Notes under the pieces: generated by a model | Told to the model about the DNA's origin: nothing | Database searches by the model: none | Seen by the model: the letters and a program-made list of their open reading frames with translations, nothing else | Shown: positions 31,147 through 37,733 of the stretch, piece by piece | How the letters are laid out: every line of letters begins with the position of its first letter | Position numbering within the stretch: the first letter of the stretch is position 1 | NCBI GenBank assembly: GCA_947097085.1 | Contig: CAMUQR010000002.1 | Location: 1 to 37,733 of the forward strand | Reading direction: 5' to 3' | Length of the DNA: 37,733 bases | DNA from: an uncultured Candidatus Saccharibacteria bacterium | GTDB lineage: Bacteria > Patescibacteriota > Saccharimonadia > Saccharimonadales > Saccharimonadaceae | Position numbers and translations under genes: made by a program

Positions 31147-33258
31147 ATGATTATAAACCCTTTGGGTAAAGATATTATCTCAGTGTCGGGCGAGCTGTGT
31201 GGACGCCAACTGACGCTGGAGGTCAACCGAGTTGGCTTTCGAACCACTGCTAGTGTGCTAGCACGCTATGGCGATACGGTGGTGCTCGGCAACGTGGTGG
31301 TTGGCAAAGTTGATCAAACGCGGGATTATTTTCCGTTGTCGATTGACTATGAAGAAAAATTTTATGCAGCTGGTAAAATTTCTGGTTCGCGGTTTATTAA
31401 ACGGGAAGGTCGACCAAGTGATCAGGCGATTTTGTCGGGTCGGTTGATTGATCGACCAATTCGACCACTGTTTCCAAAAGGCTATCGCCAGGAAGTTCAA
31501 GCGGTGGCTAGCGTGTTGTCGATGGATCCGGATTTTCGCCCAGACATCGTGGCGATGATTGCCACCAGTACTGCTTTGATGGTTGCTGGTGTGCCATTTG
31601 ACGGACCTGTAGCTGGTTTGCGAGTGGCTTATGTTGATGGGCAATTTAAAGCCTTCGCCAATCCCGAGGAACAAGCACTCTCTAGTATTGATTTGACCGT
31701 GGCGGGTATTGCTAGCGGTATTACTATGGTGGAAGCTGGGGCAAATGAAGTACCAGAAACCTTATTGGCGGACGCTTTTGCCTGGGCGCATCAAGCGATG
31801 CAACCGGCCATTGAACTGCAAAAAGAATTAGTGGCGAAGTTGGCGGTTGAGCCGTTGCCATATGAATTGGTTAAGCCTGATCAGGCAATTTTGGCGGAAG
31901 TGGAACAATGGTGTCAGGGCAAATTTACCCCAGATATGCGCCAACAATACCCATATCGCAATCGAGTAGTTGAGGAATTACGCCAACAAATGCACACCGA
32001 GCTGGAAGCTCAGCACGGTGAAGCTTATGCCGAAGTCAAAGCGCAATATGACGAAGCGTTCACGATGGAATCACACAAGGATGTGCGTCGAGGTATTATT
32101 GAAGATGGTGTGCGACCAGATGGTCGAGCGCTGGACGAAATTAGGCCTTTGTCGAGTGAAGTTGGTATTTTGCCACGCACTCACGGCTCGAGTCTGTTTA
32201 CTCGTGGGGTGACTCAGGCGATGAATATTGTGACTTTAGCACCACTGTCGTATGCACAAATTGTTGATACGATGGAAATCACTGACGGTGAACGTCGTTA
32301 TATGCACCACTATAACGCCCCAAGTTATACCGTGGGTGAGTGTGGTCGTCTGGGTTCGCCAGGTCGTCGGGAAATTGGTCACGGTTATCTGGCAGAGCGG
32401 GCGCTTGAGCCAGTTTTGCCGGCTAAAGAAGATTTCCCATACGCCATTCGCTCGGTGACCGAAATTATGTCGCAAAACGGTTCAACTTCGATGGCGGCAA
32501 CTTGTTCGAGCTGTCTGGCCTTGATGGATGCTGGTGTGCCTCTCAAACGCCCAGTATCAGGTGTGGCAATGGGCTTAATGATGGGTGAGGATGGTCAACC
32601 GTATATTTTGACGGATATTGCTGATACTGAAGATTTTGCCGGTGATATGGACTTTAAAGCAACTGGTACTGAACTGGGTGTGACGGCTTTGCAAATGGAT
32701 ATGAAAGTCCATGGTCTGCCTGTGGAAGTGTTGCGTAAGGCAATTTTGCGAGCTAAAGAAGGTCGCGAAAAGATCATGGAACACATGTTGTCAATTTTGC
32801 CAGCACCACGCAAGGAACTAAGCCAATACGCACCACGCATTGAAAAATTGATGATTAATCCAGATAAGATCGGGGTAGTGATTGGCAAAGGCGGTGAGAC
32901 AATTCGTGAAATTACCAGCGCAACTGGTGCCGAAATTGATATCGCTGATGATGGTCTGGTAACGATCGCAGCGGTGGACGCCGAAGCGATTACCAAGGCT
33001 CTTGAATGGGTTAAGAGCTTAACTATGGAGCCAGAAGTTGGTCAGATTTACACTGGTAAAGTGGTCTCGATTAAAGAATTCGGCGCGTTTGTTAATATTA
33101 TGCCGGGTATTGACGGGATGGTACATATTTCGGAAATGGCTGATCATCGCGTGGCCAAAGTTGAAGATGTAGTTCATCTCGGTGCCGAAGTCAAGGTTAA
33201 ATTAGTGGCAATTGACGACAAAGGTCGTTTGAAACTATCAATGAAAGATGCTAAATAA
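31147..33258 (+). CDS. pnp: Polyribonucleotide nucleotidyltransferase (PNPase)
   Basis: This 703-residue trimeric 3'-5' exoribonuclease degrades RNA using phosphate. Two RNase PH domains (about 1-225 and 320-555), the linking helical domain, a KH domain with VVIGKGGETIREI (about 575) and an S1 domain with GQIYTGKVVSIKEFGAFVNI (about 631-700) are all present at normal length. FFR-like motifs in the first domain and the phosphate-binding NGSTSMAATCSS segment support activity. Ribosome-binding site AAAGGAG precedes the ATG. It shares a transcript with the next gene, 25 bases downstream. Confidence 0.97.
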   Translation: MIINPLGKDIISVSGELCGRQLTLEVNRVGFRTTASVLARYGDTVVLGNVVVGKVDQTRDYFPLSIDYEEKFYAAGKISGSRFIKREGRPSDQAILSGRLIDRPIRPLFPKGYRQEVQAVASVLSMDPDFRPDIVAMIATSTALMVAGVPFDGPVAGLRVAYVDGQFKAFANPEEQALSSIDLTVAGIASGITMVEAGANEVPETLLADAFAWAHQAMQPAIELQKELVAKLAVEPLPYELVKPDQAILAEVEQWCQGKFTPDMRQQYPYRNRVVEELRQQMHTELEAQHGEAYAEVKAQYDEAFTMESHKDVRRGIIEDGVRPDGRALDEIRPLSSEVGILPRTHGSSLFTRGVTQAMNIVTLAPLSYAQIVDTMEITDGERRYMHHYNAPSYTVGECGRLGSPGRREIGHGYLAERALEPVLPAKEDFPYAIRSVTEIMSQNGSTSMAATCSSCLALMDAGVPLKRPVSGVAMGLMMGEDGQPYILTDIADTEDFAGDMDFKATGTELGVTALQMDMKVHGLPVEVLRKAILRAKEGREKIMEHMLSILPAPRKELSQYAPRIEKLMINPDKIGVVIGKGGETIREITSATGAEIDIADDGLVTIAAVDAEAITKALEWVKSLTMEPEVGQIYTGKVVSIKEFGAFVNIMPGIDGMVHISEMADHRVAKVEDVVHLGAEVKVKLVAIDDKGRLKLSMKDAK

Positions 33259-33283
33259 GGTCACGTTAAAGAAAGGAAACGTT

Positions 33284-34213
33284 ATGGACGAAAAAGATAA
33301 AACAACAACTGACGCAACAACCAGCGCTGAACAAACGGCGGAAGTGACGCCAACTCCAGAGGAATCAGCTAACGCAGAATCGACAACTGAAGCTAAAACC
33401 AAGGTCAAAGCTGACGCCGATCCTAAAACTGATACTGTGACTACTGCGTCAGAACCAGCGCCAGTCACTCCGCCAGCTCAACCAGTTGTGGCTCAACCAA
33501 AAAGTAAAAAGACTTGGCTAATCGCTCTGGCGGTAATTGTGATAGCGGTCGTGGCGGTGACGGCTTATCTGATGCTCAGTGTGTCTAAAAACGATTACAA
33601 AGAAGCCTTAACGACGCTTGATGAAGCTGAAAAATCACTCAACAAACAATTCGACAAATCTCTAAATATCATTAAGAATGGCCCAGCGCGTGCTAATAAA
33701 AACGATCGCAAAGAGTTGGAAGAATTAGTCCAGAAGAATCAGCAGGCGATGGACGCGATGGCGAAATTTAAAGCTTTTTCAAAAGATGCTGAACTAAAGA
33801 AAAAATTTGATGAATTACGTAATAAGCAAAAAGAAGCTGATGAATACGCCGTCATGTCAGTTGAAACTGTTGTGGATGTGGCACCAGTGCGTCATAACTA
33901 TCGCAATATGCAACAAGCTGTCGGTACTCAAGCCAAGATCAACTACATTAAACGCACGGTTGAGGATATGAAAAAAATCGACGCTAAATCTGATTTTAAC
34001 AAAGATTTCCTCAAAACAATGTTGGAAATCTATGAGGATATGCTCGAAAAAGCTAAACAAAGCAACACTGTTAATCTTAATACTCACGCCCTCAAGGCTA
34101 CTCAAGCTTTATCGAAGTGGATTGATGCGGTACGTAACCAAATGAAAAAAGAAAATCCAATGAAAGGTAGTTTTGAAGCAATTAAAAACTATCTAAAACC
34201 AAAAGCCGAATAA
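33284..34213 (+). CDS. Single-pass membrane protein with acidic disordered N-terminus
   Basis: This 309-residue protein is one I do not recognise. Residues 1-76 are Thr/Glu/Ala/Pro rich and disordered. One membrane helix follows (about 78-99), then a Lys-rich all-helical domain (about 100-309), perhaps coiled coil. No Cys and no enzyme motif are seen. The start at 33284 follows AAAGGAAA; an earlier frame beginning at 33248 overlaps pnp and is rejected. It is likely co-transcribed with pnp. Topology would place the helical domain outside. Confidence 0.7.
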   Translation: MDEKDKTTTDATTSAEQTAEVTPTPEESANAESTTEAKTKVKADADPKTDTVTTASEPAPVTPPAQPVVAQPKSKKTWLIALAVIVIAVVAVTAYLMLSVSKNDYKEALTTLDEAEKSLNKQFDKSLNIIKNGPARANKNDRKELEELVQKNQQAMDAMAKFKAFSKDAELKKKFDELRNKQKEADEYAVMSVETVVDVAPVRHNYRNMQQAVGTQAKINYIKRTVEDMKKIDAKSDFNKDFLKTMLEIYEDMLEKAKQSNTVNLNTHALKATQALSKWIDAVRNQMKKENPMKGSFEAIKNYLKPKAE

Positions 34214-34230
34214 GACGCAATTAGGTAACA

Positions 34231-34259
34231 AAAATCCCCACTATAGCAGTGGGGATTTT
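34231..34259. terminator. Bidirectional terminator
   Basis: A perfect 12-bp stem AAAATCCCCACT/AGTGGGGATTTT with a 5-base loop serves both the pnp unit (plus) and nrdG (minus). Confidence 0.85.
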
Positions 34260-34280
34260 TTGATGGGTGATGTTTGTGAT

Positions 34281-34880
34281 TTATTCAACTTTGGTGATTT
34301 CGCCATTTTTGAGATAGAGCAAACGTTGATTGCGACTGCCACGCCATTTGACGGATAAATCGCGCTGGGCTTGGATAAATGGTCCATCAATTAGCACATC
34401 GAGTGATTGAATGAAGCGCCAGGCAGGACTGTCGTGAGGAATTTTTTCGTAAATCAAGCCCGTAAATGACCAGATGCTCCAGCCTAGCTCTTGGCGCGCC
34501 CACTCGGCGATTTGACGGCAAGCGTCGGCTTGTAAGAGCGGTTCGCCCCCACAAAAAGTCAAGCCAGTTTGACCTTTGAGAGCGCGGAGTTGTTGTTTGA
34601 CATCTTCAATGGCAACGAGCTGACCAGCGGTTTCACTCCATGTTTCAGGGTTTTGGCAACCAGGACAGCGTTGACGACAGCCTTGTGTCCAAATCACTGC
34701 TCGCAGGCCTGGTCCGTTAACAATATTATCGCGTTCAATCGGACCAGCTAAGCGAATAAATCCTTCTGGAGTGGGTATTTGCGGTAGAATTAAATCTGAA
34801 TAATGAGCGATTTTTTTGACTTTTTGACGCGCAGAAAAAGCTGAATTGTTGGTACTAGGTGGGGTTGGAGTTGCGCTCAT
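34281..34880 (-). CDS. nrdG: Anaerobic RNR-activating radical SAM protein
   Basis: This 199-residue radical SAM enzyme generates the glycyl radical on NrdD. The iron-sulfur motif CRQRCPGC (about 69-76) has the CX3CX2C spacing, and the GGEPLL motif (about 111) binds SAM. VIDGPF (about 164) is typical of NrdG. The first 45 residues are an unusual N-terminal extension. It lies nine bases downstream of nrdD, with AGAGG as ribosome-binding site, so the two are one operon. Confidence 0.94.
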   Translation of the reverse strand: MSATPTPPSTNNSAFSARQKVKKIAHYSDLILPQIPTPEGFIRLAGPIERDNIVNGPGLRAVIWTQGCRQRCPGCQNPETWSETAGQLVAIEDVKQQLRALKGQTGLTFCGGEPLLQADACRQIAEWARQELGWSIWSFTGLIYEKIPHDSPAWRFIQSLDVLIDGPFIQAQRDLSVKWRGSRNQRLLYLKNGEITKVE

Positions 34881-34889
34881 GATTAACCT

Positions 34890-37244
34890 CTAGGCCTTAC
34901 CGACGGCTGAACCGACGACTTGTTTCTTCAGTTCGCGGGCGGTTTTAGTGTCTTGATCGTAGGTTTCAGCAACGATGCCGTGCTTGACACGAGCTGCTTC
35001 TTCGGCTTTTTTACCGTCGTTCCAACGCTCGAGTGAGCCAACTAGATAACCGGTGATTCGGCGTAAGCGTTCAAAACCGCAATCGCCGTCCTCTTCGTGG
35101 CGACCACAGCCTGGGCAAACCTCGCCTTCAATGATACCACTGAAGCCACAAAGTGGGTCACGGTCGACTGGGTGGTTGATACTACCGTAGCCGATGCCTG
35201 ATTCTTTCATTTTGCGGACAACCGCTTCAAAAGCTTCGATATTGTTTGATGGGTCACCGTCCATTTCGATGTAGGTAATGTGACCAGCATTTGTTAGAGC
35301 ATGATACGGTGCTTCAATTTCGATTTTATCAAAAGCGGAGATTGGATAATAAACTGGCACATGGAAAGAGTTGGTATAAAAATCACGATCGGTCACGCCT
35401 TTAATCACGCCAAATTCTTTGCGGTCAATGCGGGTGAAACGACCGGCTAAACCTTCAGCTGGGGTAGCCAACAATGTGAAGTTGAGCTGGTATTTTTTAG
35501 CTAATTGGTCACAGCGTTCGCGCATGTGGGAAACGATGTCGAGGCCAAGTTCACGGGCAATTTCATCTTCACCGTGGTGTTTGCCAATCATCGCAACCAA
35601 TGTTTCCGCAAGTCCAATGAAACCAATGCTTAAGGTACCGTGTTTAATTACTTCGCGCAAAGTATCGTTGGCTTTAAGTTTGTCGCTACCCATCCAGTTA
35701 CCTTGACCCATCAGGAATGGGAAGTTTTTGACACGTTGGTTGGCTTGGAACTCATAGCGTTCGAGTAATTGAGCGGCACAGAGGTCGATTTTTTGGTCTA
35801 ATTCTTTATAAAAACCATTCCAGTCGGCCTTGTCGCGCATCTTAGTGGCGGTACCGTGTTTAATGCCGATGCGTACTAAGTTAATAGTGGTGAAAGAAAT
35901 ATTACCGCGACCAACGGTAGTGCCGTCAGATTCTGGGAAAATAGACGCCATCACGCGGGTGCGACAACCCATGGTGGCAATTTCCGATAGATAGTCGCCG
36001 GGTTTGTAATATTGGAGGTTAAATGGCGCGTCGATGAAGACGAAATTCGGGAAGAGGCGCTTAGCAGAAACTTCCATCGAGCGCTTAAACAGGTCATAGT
36101 TCGGATCTTCTGGGTTATAATTAACGCCTTCTTTAACTTTAAAAATCGAAATTGGGAAAATCGGAGTTTCGCCTCGACCAAGACCGTTGGCAGTCGCTTC
36201 AAGGAGCATTTTGGAAACGAGACGACCTTCTGGTGTGGTGTCGGTACCGAAGTTAATTGAGGTAAATGGCACTTGGGCGCCGGCGCGAGAATGCATGGTG
36301 TTGAGATTGTGGACGAAACCTTCCATGGCTTGGAGAGTCTGATGTTCAGTGTCGGCTTTGGCGTCTTTAATGATAATCTCAGGTACTTTTAACTTAGCCA
36401 GTTTTTTATCATCGCCCAGAGTAATATCCTCAGGAATGGTGATTTTGAGGTTTTTACCGGTGAAGTCGTTGTATTTTTGGAGATTAGTGCGTAAAGCTTT
36501 TTTGTAAGTTTTGTTGACACCAGGTGCCATGGCATAGTCGAAGTTCGGAATTGACTGACCACCGTGTTGTTCATTCTGATTAGCCTGCAGAATAATGGCA
36601 GCTAGAGCGGCGTAAGAACCAATGGAGTTCGGGGTGCGCAAAAAACCATGTCCAGTATTAAAACCGTCTTTGAATAACTTCAGTGGGTCAGTTTGACAGC
36701 AGGTTAGAGTACCAGTCGCCATAAAGTCAAGGTCGTGAATGTGAATTTCGCCACTATCGTGAGCTTGAGCGAATTCTGGTTTGAGCAGACAAGTGCGCGC
36801 GAATTCCTTCGAGCCTTCGGCGCCGAACTGGAGCATTTTACCCATGGCGGAGTTGCCGTCAACATTGGCGTTACCGCGCTTAACATCAGAGTCTTCTGAA
36901 GCATCAGCGTGAGAAATAGTGCTATAAATCTGCATCAATTTAGTTTTTTTGGTGCGTTCGCGCTCTCGTTCGGCGCGGTATTCAATGTAGGCTTTAGCGG
37001 TCTTCTTAAAAGCTGATTCCATTAGGACTTTTTCGACCACATCTTGGAGTTGTTCAACGGTAGGAATGCGTGAAGAGAGGTCGGCTAGGGCAGTACGTGT
37101 GACTTTTTTGGCGAGGTTACGGGCGCGGTCAGGACCGAACTCGCCAGTGGCGGCGCCAGCTTTAGCAATAGCGTCAACGATTTTTTGTTGCTTGAAGCTG
37201 ACAATTTTGCCATCGCGTTTTTTGATTTTGTTAAATTGATTCAT
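34890..37244 (-). CDS. nrdD: Anaerobic ribonucleoside-triphosphate reductase (class III)
   Basis: This 784-residue enzyme reduces NTPs to dNTPs without oxygen. An ATP-cone (about 1-95) gives allosteric control. The catalytic barrel includes TCCQTDP and the finger-loop MGCRTRVMA. The C-terminal glycyl radical site is RRITGYLVGS (about 732-741). The zinc module reads DPLCGF followed by VCPGCG, so one of four usual Cys positions is Asp. It heads the operon with nrdG. Ribosome-binding site GAAAGGGAG. The leader holds a palindrome over the transcription start. Confidence 0.95.
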   Translation of the reverse strand: MNQFNKIKKRDGKIVSFKQQKIVDAIAKAGAATGEFGPDRARNLAKKVTRTALADLSSRIPTVEQLQDVVEKVLMESAFKKTAKAYIEYRAERERERTKKTKLMQIYSTISHADASEDSDVKRGNANVDGNSAMGKMLQFGAEGSKEFARTCLLKPEFAQAHDSGEIHIHDLDFMATGTLTCCQTDPLKLFKDGFNTGHGFLRTPNSIGSYAALAAIILQANQNEQHGGQSIPNFDYAMAPGVNKTYKKALRTNLQKYNDFTGKNLKITIPEDITLGDDKKLAKLKVPEIIIKDAKADTEHQTLQAMEGFVHNLNTMHSRAGAQVPFTSINFGTDTTPEGRLVSKMLLEATANGLGRGETPIFPISIFKVKEGVNYNPEDPNYDLFKRSMEVSAKRLFPNFVFIDAPFNLQYYKPGDYLSEIATMGCRTRVMASIFPESDGTTVGRGNISFTTINLVRIGIKHGTATKMRDKADWNGFYKELDQKIDLCAAQLLERYEFQANQRVKNFPFLMGQGNWMGSDKLKANDTLREVIKHGTLSIGFIGLAETLVAMIGKHHGEDEIARELGLDIVSHMRERCDQLAKKYQLNFTLLATPAEGLAGRFTRIDRKEFGVIKGVTDRDFYTNSFHVPVYYPISAFDKIEIEAPYHALTNAGHITYIEMDGDPSNNIEAFEAVVRKMKESGIGYGSINHPVDRDPLCGFSGIIEGEVCPGCGRHEEDGDCGFERLRRITGYLVGSLERWNDGKKAEEAARVKHGIVAETYDQDTKTARELKKQVVGSAVGKA

Positions 37245-37273
37245 AGTCTCCCTTTCTTAGTTGGTTAAAAACA

Positions 37274-37294
37274 CCCTTGCCATGGCGGAAAGGG
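37274..37294 (-). promoter_or_regulatory. Weak hairpin with T-run in the nrdD leader
   Basis: CCCTT/AAGGG (5 bp) with GCCATGGC in the loop, followed on the minus strand by TGTTTTT about 22 bases before the ribosome-binding site. A possible attenuator, weakly supported. Confidence 0.25.
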
Positions 37295-37351
37295 CAATTT
37301 TTGCTATTTTTTTATTTTTTAAAGCAACTCGCTCTCCTTTGCAGTCACTTT

Positions 37352-37367
37352 TCACACTATTTTGTGA
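37352..37367. promoter_or_regulatory. Operator-like palindrome at the nrdDG start site
   Basis: TCACACTATTTTGTGA has perfect TCACA/TGTGA arms six bases apart and covers about +1 to +16 of the nrdD transcript, a repressor position. It resembles an NrdR box (ACAC/GTGT), but the centre is two bases shorter than the usual form. Confidence 0.45.
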
Positions 37368-37374
37368 TAATTCT

Positions 37375-37403
37375 ATTATAGAAAGGCTTATGGTAAAGGT
37401 CAA
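37375..37403 (-). promoter_or_regulatory. nrdDG promoter TTGACC-N17-TATAAT
   Basis: The -35 is at 37398-37403 and the -10 at 37375-37380 on the minus strand; leader of about 124 bases. Confidence 0.8.
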
Positions 37404-37430
37404 CCCACAAAGCGTTGTAATTTTTAAAAT

Positions 37431-37455
37431 CCCACCTCTGTTAGTAAGAGGTGGG
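37431..37455 (-). terminator. Terminator of the right-edge FemABX gene
   Basis: A perfect 9-bp stem CCCACCTCT/AGAGGTGGG with a 7-base loop; minus-strand ATTTT follows. Confidence 0.8.
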
Positions 37456-37481
37456 TGAATAGCCAAAAAGTGTGGTAAAAA

Positions 37482-37733
37482 TTAATACATTGAACCGGAA
37501 TGGTGACGGCGATAGCGACGGCGCGCCAGGCGTTCGCCAAGTCGATTCCATAGGGCATAATGCAGTGGTTTTAGCGGTAGATCCCAACAGCCACAAAACT
37601 CTGTCAGGTCTTTGGAAAAACTAGTTTTAAAAATACCTAAGCCATAGTAAGGATGGTCGGGGTTTTTAAGTTGGTCGGCTGGTGGAGTAGAGTGGAGGTT
37701 ATATTTGGTGATACCACGCGCATGGAGGTCACG
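37482..37733 (-). CDS. FemABX-family transferase, C-terminal fragment (cut by window edge)
   Basis: The last 83 codons of a minus-strand gene run off the right edge. The fragment reads HARGITKYNLHS, then NPDHPYYGLGIFKTSFSKDL, which is the FemABX C-terminal signature (compare the HPWAGFTAFKKGFGG block of the gene at 7320). A basic tail rich in Arg and His ends the protein (LARRRYRRHH). It would be a second, diverged cross-bridge or tRNA-dependent transferase. Confidence 0.75.
   Translation of the reverse strand, partial: RDLHARGITKYNLHSTPPADQLKNPDHPYYGLGIFKTSFSKDLTEFCGCWDLPLKPLHYALWNRLGERLARRRYRRHHSGSMY

Noticed and set aside
37257..37466. Minus-strand 69-codon frame in the nrdD leader
   Set aside because: It spans the nrdD promoter, the palindrome and the neighbouring terminator, and has no ribosome-binding site.

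Overview
This window looks like a chromosomal segment of a Patescibacteria/CPR bacterium, most likely Candidatus Saccharibacteria (TM7). That assignment is an inference from gene content and style: a compact genome, standard stop codon use, extended -10 promoters (TGN-TAtAAT), a TruB without its PUA domain, a MurL-MurD pair, FemABX-type transferases, class III ribonucleotide reductase, and very large lineage-specific surface proteins. I see no phage, plasmid, IS element or CRISPR array.

Layout. 1-3.4 kb (minus): a permease-ATPase-permease ABC operon of the FtsX/MacB (Vex-like) type. 3.5-6.35 kb (minus): rpoD and dnaG, overlapping by one base; the DnaG zinc ribbon has lost all four metal ligands. 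6.5-8.25 kb (plus): a TVP38/DedA-type membrane protein and a FemABX transferase, both apparently leaderless. 8.25-8.74 kb: a 494-base gap with three TTTTCCACA DnaA-box-like sites and an orphan minus-strand promoter. 8.74-11.3 kb: valS. 11.36-12.31 kb (minus): three tandem cassettes, each encoding a small two-helix membrane protein with near-identical promoter, ribosome-binding site and terminator. 12.36-14.83 kb (minus): rlmH, a HIT hydrolase, tRNA-Ser(CGA), an unknown gene and rpsT.

15.0-18.9 kb (plus): a protein with a degenerate DHH/NrnA-like N-terminus and a long Pro/Gln/Glu-rich tail, then truB, then a single-pass membrane protein. 18.9-26.8 kb (plus): a cell-surface locus with a small secreted protein carrying SLH-like repeats and two proteins of about 1,100 residues, both Cys-rich. 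26.86-29.7 kb: murL and murD overlapping, implying a route in which L-Glu is added and then epimerised. 29.76-34.2 kb: rpsO, a convergent anchored protein with a possible 3D-like barrel domain, pnp preceded by a candidate 15-codon leader peptide, and another single-pass protein. 34.28-37.24 kb (minus): nrdG and nrdD. The right edge cuts a second FemABX gene.

Together the genes cover core replication, transcription and translation, wall precursor and cross-bridge synthesis, anaerobic dNTP supply, and surface structures that may serve host contact. The strongest candidates for something new are the triple small-membrane-protein cassette array, the ligand-free DnaG zinc ribbon, and the paired giant surface proteins.
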